Counted from the first letter of the stretch, positions 1 to 11,299 are shown. The stretch: 64,000 nucleotides of DNA from Mycobacterium kyorinense (GCF_001672775.1 NZ_LZKJ01000133.1:28178-92177), one strand, 5' to 3'. The notes: generated by a model not told the origin, from the letters alone. Numbers and translations: made by a program.

Positions 1-498
1 TGGCTGGTCGGCGCGTTTGCCTCCGGACCGCTCCACCTGGGCGGAATCTGTTGGCGCGGCCGCAACCAGCGCCCGGTCATCACCGGAAGCACCACCGGCT
101 TGGTGCTGGGCGGCGTCTTCGTGCTCGGAGGAGTGATCGCCAAACAGATTCCGGCCGTTTCGGATCTGATCACCCGGGTCTTCCAATTCGCCGACCAGGG
201 GTCGTGGCGGCTGACTTTGGCCATCGCGTTGTTAGGTGCTATCGCTGAGGAATTGTTTTACCGCGGGGCGCTGTACACCGCGTTGGGCCGACACCACCCG
301 GTAGTCATCTCGACGGTCATCTACGTCGTCGCCACGCTGGCCAGCCAGAATCTGATGCTGGGGTTCGCGGCGATCATCCTCGGCGCGGTGTGCGCATTGG
401 AGCGCCGCGCGACCGGCGGGGTGTTGGCACCGATACTGACCCACTTTGTGTGGAGCTTGGTCGTCATACTCGCGCTGCCACCGCTGTTCGGGTTCTAG
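1..498 (+). CDS. CPBP-family intramembrane protease (3' part only)
   Basis: The reading frame is open from the window edge to a TAG stop, so the N-terminus lies outside. The 165 visible residues are strongly hydrophobic with several membrane segments. They carry the EELFYRG motif (fragment residues 83-89), the EExxxR signature of CPBP (CAAX-protease and bacteriocin-processing) membrane metalloproteases, and a later His at 148 in THFVW that could be a second metal ligand. Position next to the crotonase and mcr genes matches Rv1140 of M. tuberculosis. Substrate unknown. It converges on the next gene with a 28-bp gap. Family assignment is fairly sure; proteolytic activity is inferred from the motif. 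Confidence 0.8.
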   Translation, partial: WLVGAFASGPLHLGGICWRGRNQRPVITGSTTGLVLGGVFVLGGVIAKQIPAVSDLITRVFQFADQGSWRLTLAIALLGAIAEELFYRGALYTALGRHHPVVISTVIYVVATLASQNLMLGFAAIILGAVCALERRATGGVLAPILTHFVWSLVVILALPPLFGF

Positions 499-526
499 CC
501 GTCGCTCAGTGCGATGCGCTCCGACC

Positions 527-1327
527 TCAGCGATCGGTGAAATTCGGAGTGCGGCGCTGTTGGAAGGCCGTCGCGCCCTCGATGAAGTCGTGGGCCTTCA
601 GCAGCTTCGCCTGACCTTGCATCTCGCGGTGTAGCGCCGGCTCCAACTCGGTGAGCGTGGCCGCGTTGATGGCCTCCTTCGTCTTGGCGAAGGCCACTGC
701 CGGGCCGGACAGCAGCCCGGACACCACCCTGTCGACCTCCTCGTCGAAGGCGGCCGCCGGATACACCGCGCTGATCAGGCCGCTGGCCAGTGCATCGGTG
801 GCGGGGAGGCGTTCGGCCAGCAACGCCATCCGCATCGCCCGGGTACGGCCGATCGCGGCGGCCACCAACGCCGACGCGCCGCCGTCGGGCATCAAGCCCA
901 CCTTCGTGAAGGCGAGCATGAAATACGCTGCGTCCGAAGCCAATACAAGATCGCACGCCAAGGCCAGTGATACCCCGACACCGGCGCACGGTCCCTGCAC
1001 GACCGCGACGACCGGTCGCGGCACCGCAGTGATCGCAAGGACCGCGCGGTTGGCTTCCACGATGATGTCAGTCGCCGGGCCCCGACCGGACACGTCGTCG
1101 GCGCTCATCCCGGCGCCGGAGCTGAAGGCCCGGCCGGCGCCCCCGAGCCGCACCAACTTGACCCGCGGATCGACAGCGGCACGTTCCATGGCCTCGGCGA
1201 TGCCGGCCAACACCGGCGTCGTTAGCGAGTTGAGGCTGTCCGGCCGATTAATCGTCACTGACAGCACACCGTCGGCCAGCGTCACGGATAGGCCTTCAAC
1301 GGGCGTGAGGACGGCTGAATTCACCAT
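527..1327 (-). CDS. echA10: Enoyl-CoA hydratase/isomerase family protein (EchA10-like)
   Basis: 266-residue crotonase-fold protein. The ATG at 1327 gives the N-terminus MVNSAVLTP; an in-frame GTG three codons upstream is possible. Oxyanion-hole segments are visible (RAFSSGAGMS and PCAGVGVSLALACD). The two glutamates that catalyse hydration in classical enoyl-CoA hydratases appear to be replaced: the first region reads FTKVGL and the second RAMRMA. It may therefore be an isomerase, a hydrolase or another acyl-CoA enzyme rather than a hydratase. It is divergent from mcr with a 111-bp gap, the same arrangement as Rv1142c/Rv1143. The symbol comes from synteny and general similarity. Confidence 0.85.
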   Translation of the reverse strand: MVNSAVLTPVEGLSVTLADGVLSVTINRPDSLNSLTTPVLAGIAEAMERAAVDPRVKLVRLGGAGRAFSSGAGMSADDVSGRGPATDIIVEANRAVLAITAVPRPVVAVVQGPCAGVGVSLALACDLVLASDAAYFMLAFTKVGLMPDGGASALVAAAIGRTRAMRMALLAERLPATDALASGLISAVYPAAAFDEEVDRVVSGLLSGPAVAFAKTKEAINAATLTELEPALHREMQGQAKLLKAHDFIEGATAFQQRRTPNFTDR

Positions 1328-1438
1328 GCGGATCACCTTAAGTGACCGGGCTGCATGGCAGCCGGGGGCGGCTGCGAAGATGCGAGGGGCGGGTTGTTCG
1401 TGGTGACAAGCCGGTTGTTTTCGACAAGGAGGTCGTAG

Positions 1439-2521
1439 ATGGCGGGACCGCTGTCCGGGTTGCGGGTGGTCGAACTGGCAGGCATCGGGCCGGGCCCGCA
1501 TGCCGCGATGATCCTCGGGGACCTCGGCGCCGACGTCGTGCGCATCGAACGGCCGGGCTCGCCCGGCGCGGGAACCCCGCAGTCCACGCTGCGCAACCGG
1601 CGGCTGGTGACCGCCGACCTCAAATCCGACGAGGGACGCGACCTGGTTCTGAAGCTGGCCGCGAAGGCCGACGTGCTGATCGAGGGCTACCGGCCCGGCG
1701 TGACCGAGCGGCTCGGCTTGGGCCCGCAGGACTGCGCGAAGGTCAACGACCGCTTGGTGTATGCCCGGATGACGGGCTGGGGCCAGACCGGTCCGCGCAG
1801 CCAGCAGGCCGGACATGACATCAACTACATCTCGCTGAACGGCGTCCTGCACGCCATCGGCCGAGCGGGCGAGCGGCCGGTGCCGCCGCTGAACCTGGTC
1901 GGCGACTTCGGCGGCGGGTCGATGTTCCTGTTGGTCGGCATCTTGTCTGCGCTGTGGGAGCGGCAAACCTCGGGCAAGGGCCAGGTTGTCGACGCAGCGA
2001 TGATCGACGGGTCGTCGGTGCTGGTGCAGATGATGTGGGGGATGCGCGCGTCCGGCGTCTGGTCCGACGAGCGCGGCACCAACATGCTCGACGGCGGCGC
2101 GCCCTACTACGACACCTACGAATGCTCCGACGGCCGCTATGTCGCGGTGGGCGCCATCGAGCCGCAGTTCTACGCGGCGCTGCTGTCCGGCCTCGGCCTG
2201 GACCCCGCCGACCTGCCGGGGCAAAACGACGTCGCGCGCTGGCCGGAATTGCGAGCCCGGCTCACCGAGGCCTTCGCCGCCAAAGACCGCGATCACTGGG
2301 CCGGGGTGTTCGCCGATTCCGACGCCTGTGTGACGCCCATCCTGGCGTTCGGCGAGGTGGAAGCCGAACCGCACGTCACCGAGCGCAACACCTTCTACCA
2401 GGACGACGGCGGACTGCAGCCGCTACCGGCGCCGCGGTTCTCGCGCAGTGTCACCGACAGGCCGCGCCCACCGGTACAGCCCCGTGGCAACGCCGAAGCC
2501 GTCCTCGACGACTGGGTATAG
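1439..2521 (+). CDS. mcr: Alpha-methylacyl-CoA racemase
   Basis: 360-residue class III CoA-transferase-fold enzyme that interconverts (2R)- and (2S)-methylacyl-CoA, needed to degrade branched fatty acids and sterol side chains. The catalytic residues described for the M. tuberculosis enzyme are at the same numbers: His126 and Asp127 in AGHDINY, Asp156 in LVGDFGGG and Glu241 in VGAIEPQF. Length matches the family. ATG start. It leads a same-strand run with the SDR and nitronate monooxygenase-like genes, and the gap to the SDR is 54 bp. The catalytic match and synteny with Rv1143 make this a firm call. Confidence 0.95.
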   Translation: MAGPLSGLRVVELAGIGPGPHAAMILGDLGADVVRIERPGSPGAGTPQSTLRNRRLVTADLKSDEGRDLVLKLAAKADVLIEGYRPGVTERLGLGPQDCAKVNDRLVYARMTGWGQTGPRSQQAGHDINYISLNGVLHAIGRAGERPVPPLNLVGDFGGGSMFLLVGILSALWERQTSGKGQVVDAAMIDGSSVLVQMMWGMRASGVWSDERGTNMLDGGAPYYDTYECSDGRYVAVGAIEPQFYAALLSGLGLDPADLPGQNDVARWPELRARLTEAFAAKDRDHWAGVFADSDACVTPILAFGEVEAEPHVTERNTFYQDDGGLQPLPAPRFSRSVTDRPRPPVQPRGNAEAVLDDWV

Positions 2522-2575
2522 TCCCGACCAACCAGTAGGTCGACACCTGCGGTCGGCCGGAAAGGAAATGTTCGC

Positions 2576-4435
<1,860 letters not shown>

Positions 4436-4531
4436 CTAGCGGGGCATCAGAACAAAAGCAGAATCAACGTCGAGGGCAAACTCACCTGATCAGCGGGGTG
4501 GCCGTAGCAACGGCCACGCCCTGCGCGACAG

Positions 4532-4687
4532 TCAGCTCGCGGTAGGTAGCGGGTGCCAGTCGTCGACCTGCTCCGAGGTCTCGCCCTCTACCAGCATGTC
4601 GCCGTGGTAGAGAGCCTCGAAGTCGGCCTTGATGACGTCGGCACTCGAGTCGTCGATCCACATGTTTATGAGCGTATGGGTCACCAT
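4532..4687 (-). CDS. Possible small protein or gene remnant, 51 aa
   Basis: Below usual annotation length. An ATG at 4687 gives MVTHTLINMWIDDSSADV at the N-terminus; an internal ATG at 4663 would give 43 residues beginning MWIDDSS. The product is acidic and rich in Asp and Glu, with a composition that looks protein-like rather than random. I do not recognise a family. It could be a real small protein or the 3' remnant of a larger decayed gene. It lies alone between convergent and divergent neighbours. Low confidence. Confidence 0.3.
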   Translation of the reverse strand: MVTHTLINMWIDDSSADVIKADFEALYHGDMLVEGETSEQVDDWHPLPTAS

Positions 4688-4953
4688 TAAGGAATCGTTG
4701 AGTCACGATTCGGAAAATGGTGGCAATTCTTACCGCTGGGTAGGGTCGCTCCCAGCGCGACGGCGTGGTCGCTCGGCCGGTACGAAGCGCGGGACAAAGA
4801 GTCCGGGTTGTTGGAACTCGCTATTTGTCAGATGTCTAAAGCCATAGGCTTCGGGGCACGCATGTCCCGATGGCCGGCGTTGCGGTGAACCATCCCGAAT
4901 GCCCATACGTCCTAACTGCTAGGGCATTGAAGGCAGGCCTGAAACGACGCCGA

Positions 4954-4974
4954 TAACTTGCCGCTGATAAGTTA
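4954..4974. promoter_or_regulatory. Operator-like palindrome before mmpL13
   Basis: TAACTT and AAGTTA form a perfect 6-bp inverted repeat with a 9-nt spacer, ending 28 bp before the proposed mmpL13 ATG. The spacing suits a repressor site. No regulator gene is adjacent, so the function is inferred. Confidence 0.35.
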
Positions 4975-5002
4975 CCGCCGGCATGGCGGCGGAAGGACCC
5001 GC

Positions 5003-7399
5003 ATGCTGCAGCGAATCGCTCGACTGGCGCTCGTCGCCCCGGGCAAGATCGTCGCGGTAGCGCTCCTTGTCCTGGTGGGAGCCGTGATCTTCGGCATCCC
5101 CGTGCCCAAGAGTCTGTCGGCGGGCGGCTTCCAGGATCCGACGTCGGAGTCGGCGCGAGCCACCCGGTTGCTGACCGACAAGTTCGGCGAGAGCGATCAG
5201 AAGATGCTGGTCGTGGTAACAGCGCCCGAAGGCGCCGACAGCGAACAAGCCCGCCAGGTGGGCACCGACATCGTCGAACACTTGCAACAGTCGCCGCTGG
5301 TCTTCAATGTGTCCTCGCCCTGGACCTCGCCGCAGGCTGCCGCCGGCCTGATGAGCAAGGACCAGAAGGCCGGATTGATCGTGACCAACCTCAAGGGCGG
5401 CGAGAACAATGCGCAGAAATACGCCAGGACGCTCTCGGATGAGGTGATCCACGATCGCGGCGACGTCAGCGTCGAAGCCGGCGGGGTGGCGATGGTGTAT
5501 GCCCAGATCACCCATCAGAATGAGCGCGACCTGCTGTTGATGGAGTCGATCGCGATCCCGCTGAGCTTCGTCGTGCTGATATGGGTCTTCGGCGGGCTGC
5601 TGGCGGCGGCACTGCCCCTGATGCTGGGCGGGCTGGCGATCGTGGGCTCGATGTCGGTGTTGCGGTTCATCAGCTTCAGCACCGACGTGTCGATCTTCGC
5701 GCTCAACCTGAGCACCGCGATGGGGCTGGCGTTGGCCATCGACTACACGCTGCTGATCATCAGCCGCTACCGCGACGAGTTGGCCGAGGGCACACCTCGA
5801 GACCAGGCGCTGATTCGCACGATGGCCACGGCTGGACGCACCGTGCTGTTCTCCGCGACGACGGTCGCCTTGTCGATGGCGTTCATGGTGCTGTTCCCGA
5901 TGTACTTCCTGAAGTCGTTCGCCTACGCCGGCGTGGCCACCGTGGCGTTCGTGGCCGTCGCGGCAGTGGTGGTGACTCCGGCCGCCATCGTCCTGCTGGG
6001 CCCGCGGTTGGACTCGCTGGACGTGCGCCGACTGGTGGGTGTGCTGGCGCCCCGGCTACGGCGCGGCGCAGAGCATGCGGACAGACCGGTGGAGCAGTTG
6101 TTCTGGTATCGCTCGACGAAGTTCGTGATGCGCCGCGCGGTGCCGATCGGCTTGGCGGTCATCGCGTTGCTGCTGGTGCTCGGGGCCCCATTCCTCGGCG
6201 TGAAGTGGGGGTTTCCCGATGATCGGGTGCTGCCGCAGTGGGCGTCGCCGCATCGGGTCGGCGATCAGCTACGCGACAACTTCCCCGAGAATTCGACGAC
6301 CGCGGTGCCTGTCGTCGTGCCCGACGTCGGCGGAGTCAGCCAACGCGACCTCGAGCGCTACGCCGCCGACCTGTCGCGGGTGACCGACGTCGCTGCGGTG
6401 ACCGCCCCCACCGGGACGTTCGTCGCGGGCAGCCGGGCGGGGCCACCGGCGGCAGCCACCGGCATGGCCGACGGCAGCGCATTTCTGACCGTTGCCAGCA
6501 CCGCACCGCTGTTCTCTCAGGCCTCCACCACCCAGTTGGACCGGTTGAAAGCCGTGCCCGGCCCGGCCGGCCACGCCGTCGAGATGGCAGGGCTGGCGCA
6601 GATCAACCGCGACAGCGTGAACGCGATCATGACCCGGCTGCCGCTCGTCTTGGGACTGATTGCCGCAATCACCTTTGCGTTGCTGTTTTTGCTCACCGGC
6701 AGTGTGGTGTTGCCACTGAAAGCGCTGGTGCTCAATGTGTTGTCGCTGACCGCGGCGTTCGGTGCGCTGGTGTGGATCTTCCAGGACGGACATCTCGGCG
6801 CGCTGGGAACCACACCCAGCGGCACACTCGAGGCCAACATGCCGGTGTTGCTGTTCTGCATCGCGTTCGGGTTGTCGATGGATTACGAAGTGTTCTTGGT
6901 GTCCCGAATCCGCGAGTACTGGCTGCAGTCCCCGGTGGCCCGGTTGGCGCGCCCCGCCGCCGCAGCCGCCCGCGCGGCCAACGACGAGAGCGTGGCGCTT
7001 GGACTGGCCCGCACCGGCCGAGTTATCACGGCCGCTGCGCTGGTGATGTCGATATCGTTTGCTGCGCTGATCGCCGCGCAGGTGTCGTTCATGCGGATGT
7101 TCGGCGTCGGCCTGACCCTTGCCGTACTGGTGGACGCCACCTTGGTGCGCATGGTGCTGGTGCCGGCTTTCATGCACGTGCTGGGTCGATGGAACTGGTG
7201 GGCGCCCAAACCGCTGGCCTGGATGCACGAGCGGTTCGGGATCAGCGAAAGCGGTACTGCGACGCCTGCAACTGCGGCCCACCGGGCGGGGCGGCACCGC
7301 CGCGACAGCGTCGTGCCGGCTCAACCGCTCGTGCACCACAACGATGCGGGGCAGCCGGCCCGGTGGGTCGCCGACGGCGGTTACGGTTCCGATGGGTGA
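5003..7399 (+). CDS. mmpL13: MmpL-family RND transporter (intact MmpL13)
   Basis: 798-residue inner-membrane RND protein. I chose the ATG at 5003 (MLQRIARLALVAPGK) because GCGGAAGGA lies just upstream; an in-frame TTG at 4958 would add 15 residues. It has one N-terminal membrane segment, a periplasmic domain, about five membrane segments, then the same pattern repeated. The proton-relay Asp-Tyr pairs typical of MmpL proteins are present: D247-Y248 and D627-Y628. MmpLs export lipids or siderophores; the cargo here is unknown. In M. tuberculosis the locus is annotated as two genes, mmpL13a and mmpL13b, whereas here it is one uninterrupted frame. Confidence 0.9.
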   Translation: MLQRIARLALVAPGKIVAVALLVLVGAVIFGIPVPKSLSAGGFQDPTSESARATRLLTDKFGESDQKMLVVVTAPEGADSEQARQVGTDIVEHLQQSPLVFNVSSPWTSPQAAAGLMSKDQKAGLIVTNLKGGENNAQKYARTLSDEVIHDRGDVSVEAGGVAMVYAQITHQNERDLLLMESIAIPLSFVVLIWVFGGLLAAALPLMLGGLAIVGSMSVLRFISFSTDVSIFALNLSTAMGLALAIDYTLLIISRYRDELAEGTPRDQALIRTMATAGRTVLFSATTVALSMAFMVLFPMYFLKSFAYAGVATVAFVAVAAVVVTPAAIVLLGPRLDSLDVRRLVGVLAPRLRRGAEHADRPVEQLFWYRSTKFVMRRAVPIGLAVIALLLVLGAPFLGVKWGFPDDRVLPQWASPHRVGDQLRDNFPENSTTAVPVVVPDVGGVSQRDLERYAADLSRVTDVAAVTAPTGTFVAGSRAGPPAAATGMADGSAFLTVASTAPLFSQASTTQLDRLKAVPGPAGHAVEMAGLAQINRDSVNAIMTRLPLVLGLIAAITFALLFLLTGSVVLPLKALVLNVLSLTAAFGALVWIFQDGHLGALGTTPSGTLEANMPVLLFCIAFGLSMDYEVFLVSRIREYWLQSPVARLARPAAAAARAANDESVALGLARTGRVITAAALVMSISFAALIAAQVSFMRMFGVGLTLAVLVDATLVRMVLVPAFMHVLGRWNWWAPKPLAWMHERFGISESGTATPATAAHRAGRHRRDSVVPAQPLVHHNDAGQPARWVADGGYGSDG

Positions 7400-7556
7400 T
7401 TTCCGGCGACGACGGGCTCCACCCGGCTCGGGCGATCTGCGGGCAGTCTTTTGCGGGCATATGGTGGCCGGAATGGTTGGTACTGACGCCACCCCGCAAC
7501 AAATGGTGGACTGGCTGATGGCTTTGGACATACCTTCGGAGGGTTCGCACGTATGA
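7392..7556 (+). CDS. Possible small ORF bridging mmpL13 and the methyltransferase, 54 aa
   Basis: The ATG at 7392 overlaps the end of mmpL13 by 8 nt, and the TGA at 7554-7556 overlaps the methyltransferase ATG at 7553. This double overlap would suit a translational relay. The N-terminal part is Arg/Pro-rich; the C-terminal part (TPQQMVDWLMALDIPSEG) looks more protein-like. No family is recognised. It may simply be an open frame created by the downstream ribosome binding site region. Confidence 0.25.
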   Translation: MGDFRRRRAPPGSGDLRAVFCGHMVAGMVGTDATPQQMVDWLMALDIPSEGSHV

Positions 7557-8188
7557 CACCGGCATCCACGGTCGACAATCCGTTCTTCGCCCGCATCTGG
7601 CCCACGATCGCCGCGCACGAAACCGAGCAGATCCGTGCGCTGCGCCGGGAGAATTTGTCTGGGCTGTCCGGCCGGGTGCTGGAAGTCGGCGCCGGTGTCG
7701 GCACCAACTTCGCCTTCTACCCGAACTCCGTCGACCAGGTGGTGGCCGTGGAGCCGGAGCCGCGATTGTCGGCGCGTGCCCGCGCCGCCGCAGCGGATGC
7801 CCCCGTCCCGGTCCGGGTCACCGACGACGCGGTCGAAGACTTCGCCAGCGATGAGCCGTTTGACGCGGTGGTGTGCTCGCTGGTGCTGTGCTCGGTCGGT
7901 GACCCCGATGATGTTCTCCGCCAACTACATTCGCGGCTTCGCCCGGGCGGGCAGCTGCGGTATCTCGAGCATGTGGCCAGCAGCGGATTTCGGGGCCGGC
8001 TGCAGCGTCTGGCGGACGCCACGATCTGGCCTCGGCTGCTGGGCAACTGCCACACTCATCGGGACACCGAGCGAGCGATCGTCGGCGCCGGTTTCGAAGT
8101 CGAGGACGCTCGACGCGAGACGACGATGCCGGCGTGGCTGCCGTTACCGGTCTCGGAGTTCGCGCTGGGCCGCGCACGTCGCTCCTGA
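7553..8188 (+). CDS. SAM-dependent methyltransferase (Rv1147-like)
   Basis: 211-residue class I methyltransferase. The SAM-binding loop VLEVGAGVGTN is near residues 43-53, followed by an acidic VVAVEPEP strand end and the post-motif DAVVCSLVLCSV. This profile fits the methyltransferase-11 (UbiE/PmtA-like) group, which methylates lipids, quinones or small molecules; the substrate is not evident. ATG start with GGAGG about 8 nt upstream. Position after mmpL13 matches Rv1147, and the pairing suggests a substrate related to the transported lipid, which is inference only. Confidence 0.85.
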   Translation: MTPASTVDNPFFARIWPTIAAHETEQIRALRRENLSGLSGRVLEVGAGVGTNFAFYPNSVDQVVAVEPEPRLSARARAAAADAPVPVRVTDDAVEDFASDEPFDAVVCSLVLCSVGDPDDVLRQLHSRLRPGGQLRYLEHVASSGFRGRLQRLADATIWPRLLGNCHTHRDTERAIVGAGFEVEDARRETTMPAWLPLPVSEFALGRARRS

Positions 8189-8192
8189 CTTT

Positions 8193-8210
8193 GCACCGAC
8201 ACTGCGGTGC
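8193..8210. terminator. Hairpin between convergent methyltransferase and sirtuin genes
   Basis: GCACCG and CGGTGC arms with a 6-nt loop, starting 5 bp after the methyltransferase stop in an 80-bp convergent gap. The stem is short and has no clear U-tract, so termination is only plausible. Confidence 0.4.
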
Positions 8211-8268
8211 GATTTGCGGACAAAACGCGATCTGTGCGCAGTCTCGGCGCCGCTATCGCAGGCTCGGC

Positions 8269-8982
8269 CTAGTTGAGCAGGGCAGGCAGCCGCTGCAGCA
8301 GCGACGGCAGCGCCTTGCTGGCGCTTTCCCGGACGGTGAGCGTGGCGCTGGCCGACAGCGGCGTCGGCTCCGGGTTGACCTCGATCACGACCGCACCGCG
8401 AGCCAACGCCAAATCCGGCAGCCCGGCCGCCGGGTAGACGATGCCGGAGGTGCCGACGACGACCAGCACATCCGCCGCCGCGGCGGCCTCGACCGCGCTT
8501 TGCCACGTCTTCTCGGGTAGCGGTTCCCCAAACCAGACGATGTCCGGCCGGATCAATCCGCCACAGGCGCAGATCGGCGGCTCGATTTCCAGCGCCGGTT
8601 CGGCCATTTCGGGAAGTTCGCCGGTATAACGCTCTTCGCAAGCGGCACAACGGAATTCGAATAGGCTGCCATGGAGGTGGTGCACCGGGGAGCTGCCCGC
8701 GCGTTCATGCAGATCGTCGACGTTCTGGGTGACGACGGTGACCTCGGCGTGGTCCTGCCAGGCCGCGACCGCGCGATGACCGTCGTTGGGCTCGACCCGG
8801 CTCACCAGGTAGTGCCGCCACAAATACCAACCCCAGACCCGTTCGGGGTTCTGCAGCCACCCTTGCGTGCTGGACAGTTCATAGGGGTCGAACTTGGCCC
8901 ACAGCCCGTTCTTGTCGTCGCGAAACGTCGGCACGCCGCTCTCGGCGGAGATACCCGCGCCACTGAGCACCGCTACTCGCAC
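8269..8982 (-). CDS. NAD-dependent protein deacylase, sirtuin (class III type)
   Basis: 237 residues from a GTG at 8982, the length of Rv1151c. It has [14 protein letters not shown] for NAD binding, [12 protein letters not shown], catalytic His104 in HHLHGSL and four zinc ligands (C112, C115, C138, C140). The pair Tyr53/Arg56 (YLWR) matches the YxxR acyl-lysine pocket of class III sirtuins such as CobB and SIRT5, so removal of succinyl or malonyl groups from lysines is likely alongside deacetylation. It is divergent from the GntR gene with only 36 bp between starts, implying shared promoter control. Confidence 0.93.
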   Translation of the reverse strand: MRVAVLSGAGISAESGVPTFRDDKNGLWAKFDPYELSSTQGWLQNPERVWGWYLWRHYLVSRVEPNDGHRAVAAWQDHAEVTVVTQNVDDLHERAGSSPVHHLHGSLFEFRCAACEERYTGELPEMAEPALEIEPPICACGGLIRPDIVWFGEPLPEKTWQSAVEAAAAADVLVVVGTSGIVYPAAGLPDLALARGAVVIEVNPEPTPLSASATLTVRESASKALPSLLQRLPALLN

Positions 8983-9018
8983 ACCACTAATGTAGCTGGA
9001 CTGCGCGATACTGGGCAT

Positions 9019-9384
9019 GTGCAGCTGGGGGAGTGGCTCCGGATCGAGGACCAAGCAAGTCGTCCATTGTTCGACCAACTCAGGACGCAGATCATCGACG
9101 CGATCCGCGCAGGCAGGCTTGCGCCGGGCACCCGGCTGCCCACCGTCCGGGAACTAGCGGGTGAGCTCGGCATGGCAGTCAATACCGTTGCCCGCGCCTA
9201 CCGCGAGCTCGAGGCGGCCGGTGTGGTCGAAACGCGGGGTCGTTTCGGCACATTCGTCGCCAGGGCCGACCCGTCGGATCGCGCGATGGCGGACGCGGCC
9301 CGCGCATACGCCGACGTGGCTCGCGGGCTGGGACTCGGCAAGGCGGAGGCGATGCGCTATCTCGGCGACGCTTTCGGCGACTAG
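9019..9384 (+). CDS. GntR-family transcriptional regulator (YtrA-like, short)
   Basis: 121 residues from a GTG at 9019. Nearly the whole protein is the winged helix-turn-helix: [18 protein letters not shown], then the recognition region [20 protein letters not shown] and the wing RGRFGTFVA. The C-terminus is only a short helical tail, as in YtrA-type GntR proteins without a large ligand domain. It corresponds to Rv1152 in order and length. It is divergent from the sirtuin and overlaps the stop of the convergent methyltransferase by a few bases. Confidence 0.9.
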   Translation: MQLGEWLRIEDQASRPLFDQLRTQIIDAIRAGRLAPGTRLPTVRELAGELGMAVNTVARAYRELEAAGVVETRGRFGTFVARADPSDRAMADAARAYADVARGLGLGKAEAMRYLGDAFGD

Positions 9385-10205
9385 CCGAACTCCAGCAGCG
9401 TCAACGTCGGACGCAGCGAGTCCAGCGCGCGGAACCGGCGGGTGGCCGACAGCAGGGAGTTGAGCAGCACGCCGCGCCCCGGCGGCAGCGCTACGTCGCG
9501 GACGACGCGGACACCCGGCACGGTGTTCACCAGATCCGCGGCTTGCGCCACCGACATCGTGAACGGCATCGGCGGGAACCTATAGCGCCGTGAGATCCGA
9601 TGCCCCCGCCGGGCATACCTGGCCAGCGATGCCGGCGGCAGATCGAAGAGCATCTGCCCACCGGGAAACCGCTTGGCGCACTCGGCGATCAGTCCGAGCG
9701 CCTGGTCAGGCTGCAGATACATCAGCAGGCCCTCGGCGGTGACGAAAACTCCGCGCGAGGGGTCGACGCTTTCGGTCCAGCTGTAGTCCAGCGCAGACTG
9801 CGCGCACATCGACACCCGTGGTGATTCCGGCAACAACCGTCGGCGAAGCTCGACGACCGGCGGGAGATCAACTGTCAGCCAACGAAATTGGCTGTCAGGC
9901 AGGGAGGCGTCGAGACGCCAGAAGCTAGTCTGCAAACCCTCGGCCAACGCCACCACCGTCGCCGACGGATAGCGAGTCAGGTAATGGCGGGTCTGGGTGT
10001 CGAACGCCAGCGCCCGCAGCGCCATGTCCTGGCGCGTCGCACCGAACTTCGCGAAGTCGAAATCGATCGAGTCAACGAGGTTGATCGCCAACGGGTCGTC
10101 GATGACCGCGTCGGGTCGGCCGGCCTCCCGGGCGCGCGCCCGCAACGTCAGCAGGGCCGTCTCGGAAACCCCGGTGAGGGTGGCCGTTTCTCGGTCGGGA
10201 CTCAT
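9381..10205 (-). CDS. omt: LCM/PPM1-type class I SAM methyltransferase (Omt-like)
   Basis: 274 residues. Features of the leucine carboxyl methyltransferase-like family common in mycobacteria are visible: [17 protein letters not shown] near the N-terminus, [18 protein letters not shown] where the SAM glycine loop sits, [13 protein letters not shown], and [12 protein letters not shown]. These are putative S-adenosyl-methionine O-methyltransferases with unknown targets. Order matches Rv1153c. Its stop overlaps the GntR stop, so the two transcripts converge directly with no terminator visible. Confidence 0.82.
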   Translation of the reverse strand: MSPDRETATLTGVSETALLTLRARAREAGRPDAVIDDPLAINLVDSIDFDFAKFGATRQDMALRALAFDTQTRHYLTRYPSATVVALAEGLQTSFWRLDASLPDSQFRWLTVDLPPVVELRRRLLPESPRVSMCAQSALDYSWTESVDPSRGVFVTAEGLLMYLQPDQALGLIAECAKRFPGGQMLFDLPPASLARYARRGHRISRRYRFPPMPFTMSVAQAADLVNTVPGVRVVRDVALPPGRGVLLNSLLSATRRFRALDSLRPTLTLLEFG

Positions 10206-10229
10206 CGGAGAAACCCTACCGGCCGCTGC

Positions 10230-10745
10230 TCAGCGCACTACTTTGCCCAGGGTGCGCAGGTTGCGGGTGGTGGTCGACGATTTGTAGCGCTTCTTGCCCA
10301 TCGTCTTGCCGATCGTGCTGCCCAGCGTTTCGCCTTTGGGCACCTGCCAATAGACGACGTCATCGCCGCGAGCGATGTTGTCACCCGGCCCGGGTTCCAG
10401 CGCGCAGAGTTCGTCGAGCACCGCGCCGTCGGTGACGAAGGTGACGTAGGAGTGGTATCCGTCCACTTCGGCCTCGAACGGATAAGCGTTGACGATGGCA
10501 CGCACGGTATCGACCTCGTAGAGCAGCACCCAGGCGTCGTAGCCGAATCTCTGTCGCAGCGCGCGCTCGGCGGTCGCGCGAACCGTGCCCGCATCATCGG
10601 GTGACTCCAACAGCACGTTGCCGCTGGCCAATACGGTGCGCACATTGTGCAAGCCGGCGTCGGTCAACGCAGCCGCCACCTCGGCCATCTTCAGGTTGAC
10701 GCCGCCGACGTTCACGCCGCGCAGGAATGCCGCATATCTGGTCAT
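10230..10745 (-). CDS. DUF1697 family protein
   Basis: 171 residues from the ATG at 10745, starting MTRYAAFLRGVNVGG, the diagnostic N-terminus of DUF1697 (AFLRGINVGG). Further family features are LTDAGLHNVRTVLASGNVLL and the C-terminal GKKRYKSSTTTRNLRTL. No biochemical function is established. An upstream start at 10775 would add ten basic residues but has less support. It is divergent from the FDOR gene with a 77-bp gap. Confidence 0.88.
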   Translation of the reverse strand: MTRYAAFLRGVNVGGVNLKMAEVAAALTDAGLHNVRTVLASGNVLLESPDDAGTVRATAERALRQRFGYDAWVLLYEVDTVRAIVNAYPFEAEVDGYHSYVTFVTDGAVLDELCALEPGPGDNIARGDDVVYWQVPKGETLGSTIGKTMGKKRYKSSTTTRNLRTLGKVVR

Positions 10746-10813
10746 CCGGCCGCCTCGAAAAGCCCGCGATCGCAAGGATGGACGGCCACCATGTCGCGAT
10801 GGTAACCGAGTAA

Positions 10814-11266
<453 letters not shown>

Positions 11267-11299
11267 TCGCGCAGGCTCGTCGCGGCTAGGCTGCCGTGC

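Larger units (their letters stand above)
4436..5002. other. Long intergenic region upstream of mmpL13
   Basis: After the MIRU-like repeats this stretch holds one possible small minus-strand ORF (4532-4687), a hairpin with CGCTGGG/CCCAGCG arms near 4734-4757, and an operator-like palindrome at 4954-4974. No other gene is evident. Confidence 0.5.

Noticed and set aside
527..2374. Single 615-codon minus-strand frame including the echA10 gene
   Set aside because: Only the last 266 codons are a crotonase. The upstream part is antisense to mcr and rich in His, Gln and Arg, a usual shadow in high-GC DNA.
6269..7924. 551-codon minus-strand frame opposite mmpL13 and the methyltransferase
   Set aside because: Composition is of a shadow frame and it crosses two well-supported genes.
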